Assembly (NCBI GenBank): GCA_002340355.1
Contig: DDLX01000046.1
Span: 1-64,000 of the forward strand
Source: Cytophagales bacterium UBA2561
Lineage (GTDB): Bacteria; Bacteroidota; Bacteroidia; Cytophagales; Thermoflexibacteraceae
Length of the DNA: 64,000 bases
Reading direction: 5' to 3'
In this document: positions 52,514 to 61,327 of the stretch, piece after piece
Layout of the letters: the number at the start of each line of letters is the position of its first letter
Position numbering within the stretch: the stretch's first letter is position 1
Made by a program: the position numbers and the translations under genes
Notes under the pieces: model-generated
Seen by the model: the letters and a program-made list of their open reading frames with translations, nothing else
What the model was told of the DNA's origin: nothing
Databases searched by the model: none

Positions 52514-53413
52514 CTAAAATGGTAGCTCATCCTCACGAGTTTTAATAAATTTTGAAGGGTTTCCTAATATTTTATTCTGAAATTCATTTATTTTTGATTC
52601 AAATGATTTAATAAATTCAATCATTTTAGTAACCTCTTTCATACTTGGTTCTTCTCTACCATGAGCAGTTTGATTTCTAAGTCTTCTTAGTGCCTCTAAA
52701 GTTTCTCTATCATTATTCTCTAAATTAATATCATATATCCTCAAATTATTAGAGAGATTAGAAATATCAGTAATTTGTCTCGTTACCCAATAGTCAAGAT
52801 TTTTATCTTCAATATTATCTTTTGAAATACTTAACTGTATTTTTTCAACAATACCTAATAATCTTTTTTCTAAATAACGATATGCTGATAATAATGCTCC
52901 AACTGGGTGAATTTTAGATACTTTTAATAGTTTATCTAATTCATGTATGTTTTTTACATGACGAAGTTGAAATGTTTTTAAATCATCTTCTGAAATAAAT
53001 TCTGCCATTACTTCATCAATTACCAAATCATAATTATCTTTTAAAAAGTCTTTGAAAAAAGAGTAAGTAGCTTCCATATAAAAAATTGTAGTTAGTTCAT
53101 TAGGAAACCCATACCGATGTTGAAGAGAGTTTCTCTCATCAATTAATAATTCTAACTTGTTAAGGTGTGGAATTTTAACGTTTTTATCATCAGTTAAAAC
53201 TTTGATTGAACTTGTAATTGTTATAGTTTCTTTTGGATTTTTATAAATTGATTCACCTAAATCAAGTAATAAATCTTTAAAAATCAATTCAATAGAATTT
53301 GCTAAATGAAGAATAACAAACTTTCTGTCTTTGTCTGTTCCCCCATTAAAATGCTCAATTGAATGTCCAAATAATTCAAGAGACGATTGAAATAAAGGTG
53401 ATTCGTATGCCAT
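52514..53413 (-). CDS. Protein with two HEPN-like domains
   Basis: 299 residues. Two R-N-x3-H motifs lie in helical surroundings: DERNSLQHRYGF (about 94-105) and RRLRNQTAHGREE (about 246-258). R-x4-6-H is the RNase signature of HEPN domains. The N-terminal HLANSIELIFKDLLLDLGE and the middle LLSAYRYLEKRLLGIVEKI are amphipathic helices like those of DUF4145-type or abortive-infection HEPN proteins. Two HEPN units in one chain could give an intramolecular dimer. Possible RNase effector of defence; this is inference, since no partner gene is attached. Confidence 0.65.
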   Translation of the reverse strand: MAYESPLFQSSLELFGHSIEHFNGGTDKDRKFVILHLANSIELIFKDLLLDLGESIYKNPKETITITSSIKVLTDDKNVKIPHLNKLELLIDERNSLQHRYGFPNELTTIFYMEATYSFFKDFLKDNYDLVIDEVMAEFISEDDLKTFQLRHVKNIHELDKLLKVSKIHPVGALLSAYRYLEKRLLGIVEKIQLSISKDNIEDKNLDYWVTRQITDISNLSNNLRIYDINLENNDRETLEALRRLRNQTAHGREEPSMKEVTKMIEFIKSFESKINEFQNKILGNPSKFIKTREDELPF

Positions 53414-53456
53414 AAATTAATTATTAGTTTCCATTCAAACATACAAAAGTAAATTT

Positions 53457-53503
53457 ACCAATCCAAAAGTTCCAATTCCAAAAAATTATTATTTTTACGG
53501 ACT
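53457..53503 (+). repeat. Partial third copy of the smc upstream segment
   Basis: 47 bp similar to the start of the repeats at 49092 and 54365 (CCAATCC, CCAATTCCAAAAAA, TATTTTT), ending just before a REP palindrome. Confidence 0.65.
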
Positions 53504-53511
53504 TAGCCGTT

Positions 53512-53591
53512 GCTCGTGTCTCACGAGCGACACACTTATTTTGATAAAGTTTGAGTTTTTTGTGTTATAATTGCTCGTGAGACACGAACAA
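53512..53591. repeat. REP pair upstream of the RAYT gene
   Basis: Two palindromes in inverted orientation: GCTCGTGTCTCACGAGC (53512-53528) and TTGCTCGTGAGACACGAACA (53571-53590), the second followed by ATGGC. A decayed third lies at 53633-53645. This is a BIME-like arrangement. Confidence 0.8.
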
Positions 53592-53672
53592 TGGCGATAA
53601 TCAAACCATAACAATGATTTATCAAATCCCTATTCGTATCTCACAAAAAACTCAAACTAAATATTTTGGCTT

Positions 53673-54209
53673 ATGATGTTTCCTGTCATGGAATTGGAAA
53701 CTGTTTATTTTTACACCGCTACAATTTTAAACTGGCAAAATTTACTCAAACCAGATAAATACAAAGTTTTGATTATTAGTAGTTTGGAATATTTGGTAAA
53801 ACGTAAAAAAATGGCAGTTTATGGATTTGTCATTATGCCCAATCACGTTCATTTTATTTGGGAAATGTTAGCCAAAAATGGAAAGGAATTACCACACGCC
53901 AGTTTTATGAAATATACAGGACATCAATTTTTGAACGATTTGCAAGCTCATCATCCACAAGTTTTGCCCTATTTTTTATCCGATGCCAATAATCGCCAAT
54001 ATCAGTTTTGGCAACGAAATAGTTTACCGATTCCATTGTATTCCAAGAAGATATGCGAACAAAAATTAGATTACATTCATGCCAATCCTGTACAGCAAAA
54101 ATGGAATTTAGTTAGTGATTTTACGGAATATTTCTACTCCTCAGCATCTTTTTATGAATGTGGAAAAACAGATTTTTCATTTTTGACGGATTACCGAGAG
54201 CGATTTTAA
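53673..54209 (+). CDS. REP-associated tyrosine transposase (RAYT, IS200-like Y1 family)
   Basis: 178 residues. The HUH metal site is MPNHVHFIWE, and the domain start FYTATILNWQNLLKPDKYK and YGFVIMP strand are as in RAYT/TnpA-REP proteins. The catalytic tyrosine is probably in KKICEQKLDYIHANPVQQKW, where Y-I-H-x-N-P is conserved. The enzyme nicks and joins single-stranded REP DNA. It is flanked on both sides by REP palindromes of one family (53512-53591 and 54236-54357), so the unit is complete. A dead copy is at 49240. An alternative start is the ATG 3 codons or 5 codons in. Confidence 0.93.
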   Translation: MMFPVMELETVYFYTATILNWQNLLKPDKYKVLIISSLEYLVKRKKMAVYGFVIMPNHVHFIWEMLAKNGKELPHASFMKYTGHQFLNDLQAHHPQVLPYFLSDANNRQYQFWQRNSLPIPLYSKKICEQKLDYIHANPVQQKWNLVSDFTEYFYSSASFYECGKTDFSFLTDYRERF

Positions 54210-54235
54210 GATAAAAATTCGATGATGGCATTTTA

Positions 54236-54357
54236 TTGTCCGTGAGACACGGACAATGGCAAGGAATACAGACAGTTGTAAAAAAGCCATTATCGCCATT
54301 ACTCGTGCCTCACGAGCAATTTTTACACGAGTTGTTTTATGTTCGTGAGACACGAAC
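54236..54357. repeat. Three REP palindromes downstream of the RAYT gene
   Basis: TTGTCCGTGAGACACGGACA (from 54236), ACTCGTGCCTCACGAGCA (from 54301, inverse orientation) and GTTCGTGAGACACGAAC (54341-54357). Each has a neighbouring AATGGC or its complement, the probable guide motif. Together with the upstream pair they bracket the RAYT. Confidence 0.85.
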
Positions 54358-54364
54358 AATGGCA

Positions 54365-54463
54365 TAATCCAATCCAAAAATCCCAATTCCAAAAAAGTTG
54401 TTATTTTTGCGGGCTATTTCCCGAAAGCCAAACAGAAATCGGTTCACAAAATGCAACTTACTC
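54365..54463 (+). repeat. smc 5' segment (genuine copy) with promoter box
   Basis: 99 bp leading into and including the smc start. A TATTTTTG box at 54402-54409 fits TAnnTTTG, 42 bp before the ATG; no clear -33. Duplicated at 49092-49189. Confidence 0.7.
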
Positions 54464-57400
54464 GACTGGAAATCAAGGGTTTTAAATCATTTGGCGAAAA
54501 GGCAGTTATCCATTTCGGCAAAGGCATCACGGGCATTGTCGGACCCAACGGATGCGGTAAATCCAACGTGATCGATGCCATGCGCTGGGTACTGGGCGAA
54601 CAACGTACCAGAAATCTGCGCTCGGACAAGATGGAAAACATCATTTTTAACGGCACAAAACACCGTAAACCACTCCAAATGGCGGAGGTTTCTTTGACTT
54701 TTGACAACAACAAAAACCTCCTTCCAACCGAATATTCACAGGTTACGATTGCACGCCGATACTACCGAACAGGGGATAGTGAATATTTGCTCAATAATGT
54801 CGTTTGTCGGCTCAAAGATATTCATAACTTATTCATGGACACAGGAATAGGCTCGAATAGTTATGCGATTATTGAGCTGAAAATGGTCGATGAAATCCTC
54901 AATGATACCCATAATTCACGACGGGCATTATTCGAAGAAGCTGCTGGAATTTCAAAGTTTAAAGTCCGAAAAAAAGAGACTCTCAAAAAACTCCAAACTA
55001 CCGATGAAGACCTCAATCGGGTGGAAGATTTGCTTTTTGAAATCGAAAAAAATTTAAAATCCTTAGAGCGACAGGCAAAACAGGCTGAAAAATATTACAA
55101 AACCAAAGCGGAATACAAAAAAATTAGTTTGGATTACGCTCGAAAATCGGTGAGTCGAAAAGTAGAACAATTCAATAATTTAAAAGAAAAAATACAATTT
55201 GAGTCTTGTCAGAAAGAAAATTTTACCCAACAAATTCAAGAAAAAAATAAGGAATTAGAAGAACAAAAAATTAGCTTGGAAAAAACAGAAAAATTACTTT
55301 TATCTCGTCAAAAAACTTTAAATCAGCAAACGGCAAAAATTAGAGAATTTGAAAATGAACAGAAATTAAGTGCTGAAAGACAAGGCTTCTTGACCGAAAA
55401 AAAACAAACTTTTGAGCCACAAATTACACACGAAAAACAGACTTTACAAAATTTAGAATCGGAAGTACAACGCCTCGAATTACAACTCAATTCCGCTCAA
55501 AAAATCTTATCAGAAATTACCTTGAATTTTGATTTGGAGAAAGAAAATTTTGAAAAACAAAAGCAAATTACCCAAGAAATTCGACAAAAATATAACACCA
55601 CTCAAGCACAAATTAAGGCACAAGAAAAACAAACTTACAGCCTCAGAAAAATTCTTGAAACTACTCAAATTCAGTATAATACTTCAAAGCAAGAACTTGA
55701 AAGGATTTTTACAGAAGGCGAATCCCAACAAAATAATTTGCAGGATTTTTTGGATAAATTAGAAAGTTTACGAATGGATTTAGAGGAAAAAGAATTTGAA
55801 TCCGAAGAATTACAAGTCAAAGAAAAACGATTACAAGAAAATATTTCAGAAACCGAAACTAAAATTAAACAATTCAAAGAATCGAAAATTAATTTAAATC
55901 GCTTTTTGGATGCACTCCAAAATGAATATAAATTATTAAAATCAGTGGTTGATAATTTAGAAGGATTTCCCGAAGCAGTCAAATTCTTGAAGAAAAATAA
56001 GGATTGGAATTGTGATGTTCCTTTGCTTTCGGATGTTTTGACTTGTGAAGACAAGTACCGCCCAGCTTTAGAAAATATTTTGCGAAATTATTTGAATTAC
56101 TACATTGTCCAAACCGAAAAAGAAGCCATAGAAGGACTTCAAATTCTGGATAAAAATGATAAAGGGAAAGCAGGCTTTTTTGTATTAGAAAATGTCTCCG
56201 AAATCGAAAGAGTTACACTTCCAAAAATTGAAAATGCGATTCGTTTTACTGAAATTACTGAATTTGAATCTAATTATAAAAATTTGATTTTTAGTTTATT
56301 AAATGATATTTTTATTTTAGAAGGTTTTGAAAACGAAGAAGGTTTTGAGATTTTAAAAACAGAAAAAGGCTATCAATCGAATTTTACTTTTGTAACCTTA
56401 GATGGGAAAATTATTCGACAAAATTCAGAGCTTTTTGGTGGTTCGGTTGGAAGTTTCGAAGGTAAAAAAATTGGTCGAGTTAGTCGATTAAAAAACTTGG
56501 CTTCTGAAATCGAAAACATTAAAAAAAACATTCAAGAAATTGACGAAAAAATAACACAGAATGAATCTAAAATTCGAAAATTAAAATCAGAAACCTATCA
56601 GCAAGAAATTCAAGAAACTGAATATTTTATCACAGATTTAAAACAGCAAATTGTTTCGGTCAGAAGTCGAAAAGAACAATTGACAGAAATTGTACAAAAA
56701 CAAGAATTTAGAAAACAAGAAATTGAAGAAAATAGCTATGAACTTCAGCAAATATTAGAACAAAAATCTCCTCAACTTGCAAAATTAGAACAAGAAATAA
56801 ATACGTTTCAGGAGAAGTTAGAAACATTGGAAATGCAACTTTTGGAAGCTGAAGAATCTCGTGAATCTGCCAGTCAAATTTATAATGAAAAAAATATTTT
56901 GATGCTTCGAGAGCAAAATCGATTTGAAGGATTTCACAAGGAAATAGACTACAAAAAACAAAATTTACACAGCACAAAACAACGTCTTGAGAAATTATCA
57001 TCAGAATTGCAAAATATTGAAAACCAAATTAATAACTCTAAAAATTTGTATCAAAATTCTGATGAAATTTTACAAAGATTAAAGGACGAACAAACTCAAA
57101 TTCGAACAGGTGTAAATGAAACTGAGAAGGTTTTTTATGCTACTCGGCAGCAAATCAATAATCTTGAAAAACAGCTTTCGGAAGTACGTCAAAATCGAGA
57201 AAATACAAGTATTTTACTTAATGAATTACAAAGCAAATCCAATGAGTTACGAATCGAAATGCTCTCGACAAAAGAGCGGTTAGCAGTTGAATTTGAGGAA
57301 GATTTGGATAGACTTTTAGATAGCCATGAAACTGAAATTTCGCCTCTTTTAGAAGAGGACTTGAGACAAAAAGTAACCCATTTGAAACAGCGTTTACAAC

Positions 57401-58026
57401 GTATCGGACAAATTAACTCGACTGCACCCGAAGCCTATCAAAAAATCAAAAAACGATACGATTTTATTGAAACTCAAAAACAAGATTTGGTAGAAGCTAA
57501 GAATGCACTTCTAAGAACTATTGAAGCAACTGAACAGACTGCACAAGAAAATTTTATGAAATCATTTCATCAAATTCGTACAAATTTTATTCATGTTTTT
57601 CGTTCCCTTTTTTCAGAAGAAGATTCTTGTGATTTGGAACTAAGCGACCCACAAAATCCTTTGGAATCCAAAGTCGAAATTATGGCACAACCCAAAGGAA
57701 AACGTCCCTTAACGATTAATCAACTTTCAGGAGGCGAAAAAACCCTTACTGCAACCTCTTTACTTTTTGCAATTTACCTTTTACGCCCTGCTCCATTTTG
57801 TATTTTTGACGAAGTGGATGCTCCCTTGGATGATGCCAATATTGATAAATTCAATAAAATTATAAAGAAGTTTTCAACTGATTCCCAGTTTATTATCGTT
57901 ACACATAATAAGCGAACAATGGCGCAAACGGATATTGTTTATGGGGTTACTATGACGGCTAACGATTATGGGATTTCACGAGTTTTGCCCGTAGATTTAC
58001 GAAATTTGCAAGATGTTGAAGTATAA
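54451..58026 (+). CDS. smc: Chromosome segregation ATPase SMC
   Basis: 1191 residues, normal length. Organises and condenses the chromosome with ScpA and ScpB. Walker A GPNGCGKSNVID at about 32-43, followed by the DAMRWVLGEQ of the N-lobe; long coiled coil about 165-500; hinge about 500-660 (FPEAVKFLKKNKDW, GKAGFFVLENV, and the Gly-rich LFGGSVGSFEGKKIGR); returning coiled coil; C-lobe with signature LSGGEKTLTA and Walker B APFCIFDEVDAPLDD near 1115-1140. The initial codons are shared with the duplicate at 49177. The accessory hotspot lies just before it. Confidence 0.98.
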   Translation: MQLTRLEIKGFKSFGEKAVIHFGKGITGIVGPNGCGKSNVIDAMRWVLGEQRTRNLRSDKMENIIFNGTKHRKPLQMAEVSLTFDNNKNLLPTEYSQVTIARRYYRTGDSEYLLNNVVCRLKDIHNLFMDTGIGSNSYAIIELKMVDEILNDTHNSRRALFEEAAGISKFKVRKKETLKKLQTTDEDLNRVEDLLFEIEKNLKSLERQAKQAEKYYKTKAEYKKISLDYARKSVSRKVEQFNNLKEKIQFESCQKENFTQQIQEKNKELEEQKISLEKTEKLLLSRQKTLNQQTAKIREFENEQKLSAERQGFLTEKKQTFEPQITHEKQTLQNLESEVQRLELQLNSAQKILSEITLNFDLEKENFEKQKQITQEIRQKYNTTQAQIKAQEKQTYSLRKILETTQIQYNTSKQELERIFTEGESQQNNLQDFLDKLESLRMDLEEKEFESEELQVKEKRLQENISETETKIKQFKESKINLNRFLDALQNEYKLLKSVVDNLEGFPEAVKFLKKNKDWNCDVPLLSDVLTCEDKYRPALENILRNYLNYYIVQTEKEAIEGLQILDKNDKGKAGFFVLENVSEIERVTLPKIENAIRFTEITEFESNYKNLIFSLLNDIFILEGFENEEGFEILKTEKGYQSNFTFVTLDGKIIRQNSELFGGSVGSFEGKKIGRVSRLKNLASEIENIKKNIQEIDEKITQNESKIRKLKSETYQQEIQETEYFITDLKQQIVSVRSRKEQLTEIVQKQEFRKQEIEENSYELQQILEQKSPQLAKLEQEINTFQEKLETLEMQLLEAEESRESASQIYNEKNILMLREQNRFEGFHKEIDYKKQNLHSTKQRLEKLSSELQNIENQINNSKNLYQNSDEILQRLKDEQTQIRTGVNETEKVFYATRQQINNLEKQLSEVRQNRENTSILLNELQSKSNELRIEMLSTKERLAVEFEEDLDRLLDSHETEISPLLEEDLRQKVTHLKQRLQRIGQINSTAPEAYQKIKKRYDFIETQKQDLVEAKNALLRTIEATEQTAQENFMKSFHQIRTNFIHVFRSLFSEEDSCDLELSDPQNPLESKVEIMAQPKGKRPLTINQLSGGEKTLTATSLLFAIYLLRPAPFCIFDEVDAPLDDANIDKFNKIIKKFSTDSQFIIVTHNKRTMAQTDIVYGVTMTANDYGISRVLPVDLRNLQDVEV

Positions 58027-58083
58027 ATATATGATTTTATGAAAAGAGCTATTAAAATAAATTTTGTTTACAGTAAAGTATTA

Positions 58084-58115
58084 AACCTATCACGTTTTTC
58101 AAAACATGACAGGTT
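58084..58115 (-). terminator. Hairpin between smc and the convergent receptor gene
   Basis: On the minus strand AACCTGTCATGTTTT pairs with AAAACGTGATAGGTT with only G-U wobbles; on the plus strand the same bases mismatch, so it suits the receptor transcript. No strong T run. Confidence 0.5.
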
Positions 58116-58171
58116 AAAAATCAATAAACTTAAGCAATCCTCTTTCAAGGAGATTTAGGAGTTAGTAACGT

Positions 58172-60604
58172 TTAATTATGTTGATTGGCACGATTTTGTA
58201 ATTCTTCGCTGGCAGTTTTACGTCTTTTGGAAGTTTTGACGTTTTTATTTCCAAAATTATAGCTCAGATTTAGATGCATTACACGAGTTTCCCACTTATT
58301 TTTGATGTCTGAATGAATATCTCCCTGTCGAATTTTGGTTGCAAACTGACGAGTATTAAAAATATCACTGACCGAAAAACGAGCTTTGAGCTTTCCAAAT
58401 GATTTAGATAGACCCAAATCAGTACTGTACATCGGTTTAATTTCAAACAATGCCCAGACGGTGGGCGACCGATACGCAAAACTGACTTCCATTTTGGTTT
58501 TGAGAGGTAAATCAAAATTATTGCTAACATTCAGATTATAAGACCATTGTGTTTTATCAATTTGATTTCCGTCTGAAAATGGCGAACGGATTTGATTATT
58601 AAAACCAGTTAAATTCAAGTTGATGATCCACCATTTCCGAATGGGTAGGGGAGTGGAAAAAGTAATACTCATATTCTCAAATTTGCTCAAATTATCATTG
58701 GTTACAAGAGTAGTCTGATTCTCATTATCTTGTTCAAAGATATCCATAATTGCATCGGTAGTTTTGCTATAACTGACCTGAATCATAGAGGCTTCTTGAA
58801 AAGTATAAGTTCCTGAAAATGAATTAGTAAATTGTGGATTTAAAAATGGATTTCCTTTTTGGAAGGTATATTGGTCAAGATAAAATATAAAGGGATTGAG
58901 ATGGTCGTAATTTGGTCGATCAACTCTTCGACTATACGAGAACGAAAAACTATGATTTTTACTTGGTTTATAGGACATACTCAGGCTCGGAAAAAAGTTG
59001 AAATACTCTCTTTTATTACGTTTGTCTAAAATTTCTGAATATCCGTCCGAAATTGTATATTCTGCTCGCAAACCACCCTGTAAAGAGAGCTTTCCGAATT
59101 GACGACTTAAGTTGATATAACCTGCATGAATTTCTTCGGTGTATTCAAATTGATTGCTTCGAGTAGGGTCTATTTCCCAATTTTCATCTCCTTCTTTAGT
59201 GTTGGTTTTCAATGTATTATCTGTTTTAACAGAACTACTTTTTGCTCCAATTTCAAGTTTACTTTTATCATCAAGTGTAATGCTATAATCTACCTTAGTA
59301 GCATAAATATCAATCTTAGTATCTGTTAGTGTTTTTACAGAATAAGGATTTTCAACTTCTTGATTACCAGCAAAAAACTCATTTAAATTAGTTTGGTCTC
59401 CATTTCGATTCCATCGTGAGTAATCAAAATCAACACTCAGTTTCCCTTTTCCAATTTGTTGGTTTAGATGTAAATTTCCTGAAATATTTTTCCAATCCAT
59501 CAAATTATCAACGGTAGAATAAAGTGTATTGTAAATATTTGGATTTAAGCCTCTTAAATTGGTTTTTCCATCATTTGTACCATCCCAATCTCCGATATTT
59601 CCATTGACCATCAATCCAAGTGTTGTTTTTTCTCTCAAATACCAATCGGTTGTTATCTGAAAGCGATGGTTAATATCAGAACGTGGATAGTCTGCTGTTT
59701 GGTTAAAAAGAGTAAAATCATTTTTATAAGGAATGCGTCGATTTAATGTAAGGAGTTGGTATCTTTTGCGATAACGAGTACTATAATCGACTGAAGTGGC
59801 AAATTTCTTACTTCGATAATTCAAACGAATTCCTCCGCCCATTTTTTCATATTTTCCGTAACCTATCCGTAAAGAAAGATTACCATTCATACCTAAATTT
59901 TTATCTCGTTTCATTCGAATATTGATAATTCCTGAATTTCCAGCCGCATCGTATTTTGCCGAAGGATTCTCAATAATTTCAATCGTTTCAATATTTTCTG
60001 CGGGTGTATTTTCAAGTAATTGACTGACCTGTTCCGTAGAAAGATAGGTTAGTTTATCATCAATCATTACACTAACATTTTGTTTCCCTTTGAGATTGAT
60101 ATTTCCATCTTGGTCAACAGTAATCCCAGGGGCTTTTGAGAGAGCTTCTAGTGCGCTACCATTATTCAAAATTGGACTGGATTCGACATTCAAAACAATG
60201 GCGTTATTTTTAACTTCAATCATTGATTTAGAAGCACTTACGCTGACTTCTTGAAGTTCTTGTGAAGCTATTTGTAGAACAATTGGCTTAAATTTTTTCC
60301 CTTTGCCTAATAACTCGAACGGTTCAGAAAAGTAGTTTGTATAACCTACCATTCGAGCCGATAGAATATATTTTCCACTTGGGATTTTATCAAAAGAAAA
60401 ATGACCTTCTGTATTTGTAACCGCTCCTTTAAATAAGCTTGAATCTTGTGCTTTGAGTAACAAAACATTAACGAAGGGAAAAGAGGCTTTTTTCTCATCT
60501 AAAAATTGTCCTTTAAGATCATTTTGAGAGGTATTTTGCGCATTTATCCACTGAGTAGTAAATAAAGCAAATAGAAATAGTACACTTTTAGAACAAAGTT
60601 TCAT
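58172..60604 (-). CDS. TonB-dependent outer-membrane receptor with carboxypeptidase-like domain (OMP beta-barrel family)
   Basis: 810 residues from ATG 60604 (a longer frame from 60658 adds 18 residues before the signal peptide). Signal SVLFLFALFTTQWINAQ; regulatory domain about 30-110 (KASFPFVNVLLLKAQDSSLF, LSARMVGYTNYFSEPFEL); plug about 118-225 (NNGSALEALSKAPGITVDQDG, IEIIENPSAKYDAAGNSG); then the barrel with PSLSMSYKPSKNHSFSFSYS and DRPNYDHLNPF, typical of the outer-membrane beta-barrel family 3. It lacks a neighbouring SusD, so the substrate is not predictable. The C-terminal tail is basic and polar. Confidence 0.92.
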   Translation of the reverse strand: MKLCSKSVLFLFALFTTQWINAQNTSQNDLKGQFLDEKKASFPFVNVLLLKAQDSSLFKGAVTNTEGHFSFDKIPSGKYILSARMVGYTNYFSEPFELLGKGKKFKPIVLQIASQELQEVSVSASKSMIEVKNNAIVLNVESSPILNNGSALEALSKAPGITVDQDGNINLKGKQNVSVMIDDKLTYLSTEQVSQLLENTPAENIETIEIIENPSAKYDAAGNSGIINIRMKRDKNLGMNGNLSLRIGYGKYEKMGGGIRLNYRSKKFATSVDYSTRYRKRYQLLTLNRRIPYKNDFTLFNQTADYPRSDINHRFQITTDWYLREKTTLGLMVNGNIGDWDGTNDGKTNLRGLNPNIYNTLYSTVDNLMDWKNISGNLHLNQQIGKGKLSVDFDYSRWNRNGDQTNLNEFFAGNQEVENPYSVKTLTDTKIDIYATKVDYSITLDDKSKLEIGAKSSSVKTDNTLKTNTKEGDENWEIDPTRSNQFEYTEEIHAGYINLSRQFGKLSLQGGLRAEYTISDGYSEILDKRNKREYFNFFPSLSMSYKPSKNHSFSFSYSRRVDRPNYDHLNPFIFYLDQYTFQKGNPFLNPQFTNSFSGTYTFQEASMIQVSYSKTTDAIMDIFEQDNENQTTLVTNDNLSKFENMSITFSTPLPIRKWWIINLNLTGFNNQIRSPFSDGNQIDKTQWSYNLNVSNNFDLPLKTKMEVSFAYRSPTVWALFEIKPMYSTDLGLSKSFGKLKARFSVSDIFNTRQFATKIRQGDIHSDIKNKWETRVMHLNLSYNFGNKNVKTSKRRKTASEELQNRANQHN

Positions 60605-60775
60605 GTTATTAAATTTATTTGACGCTATGTTAATTTTATACAGAAACTCTATTTTCAAGTGTTATACCATTTTTATAAAATATTGATTTAAAGTAATTTA
60701 TGGTTATAAGAGTAAAACAAAATGTTCATTTATGAACAATATCTTGTACGTCTTTGATACAATTTTCTGATATTT

Positions 60776-61297
60776 CTATATTGAGGAATGCAATTTTTGA
60801 ATTTCTGTTAAAGTAAAATTGACCATTTTTGAGAAAATCTTTTCATTTAAGTGATGCCCTATATTTTCTAACATCTTAATCTTTAAAATTTTCGATGGAT
60901 TTTTAGAGTGGTCTTTTTCTAAAAATTCACGAGTTCGGTAAGGATTTACGATTTCATCACTCATTCCTAATACATTGACACACAAGGAACAATCTCGTTT
61001 AGAAGTAGTAGGTGTAATTTGCTTTTGGGTATGAGGTGATAAGTTGGGATTAATCAATAAGCAAGGTAAACCTAATTCTTCGGCAAGCCAATACCCTAAA
61101 AATCCACCATGTGAACGCCCAATCAAAAATTCAATCTGATTTGCCAAGATGTAATTTCTAAGCATTAAAAATGGTTTTTTTGGATTTTCGGGATATTGCA
61201 TTTTCAGGGTAAAGGCTTCTAATCCTGCCTGTTCGATACTCCGAATTTGCCAGTCATGAATTTGTCTTTTTTTACCGTGCATGAATAGTGTTTTCAT
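60776..61297 (-). CDS. YqiA-like alpha/beta hydrolase
   Basis: 173 residues. The N-terminus TLFMHGKKRQIHDWQ gives the oxyanion HG; the nucleophile elbow is FLIGRSHGGFLGYWLAEE (G-R-S-H-G-G) near 78-83; MSDEIVNPY provides the acid and ENIGHHLNEK the histidine. This small esterase-like fold matches the UPF0227/YqiA group, which has broad esterase activity in E. coli. It lies 30 bp downstream of hisS and is probably cotranscribed. The natural substrate is unknown. Confidence 0.82.
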   Translation of the reverse strand: MKTLFMHGKKRQIHDWQIRSIEQAGLEAFTLKMQYPENPKKPFLMLRNYILANQIEFLIGRSHGGFLGYWLAEELGLPCLLINPNLSPHTQKQITPTTSKRDCSLCVNVLGMSDEIVNPYRTREFLEKDHSKNPSKILKIKMLENIGHHLNEKIFSKMVNFTLTEIQKLHSSI

Positions 61298-61327
61298 TTG
61301 AGTATCGTATCTAAATTTTAAAATATC

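Noticed and set aside
53512..54357. CRISPR array
   Set aside because: The repeated palindromes are unevenly spaced, alternate in orientation and flank a RAYT gene; they are REP elements.
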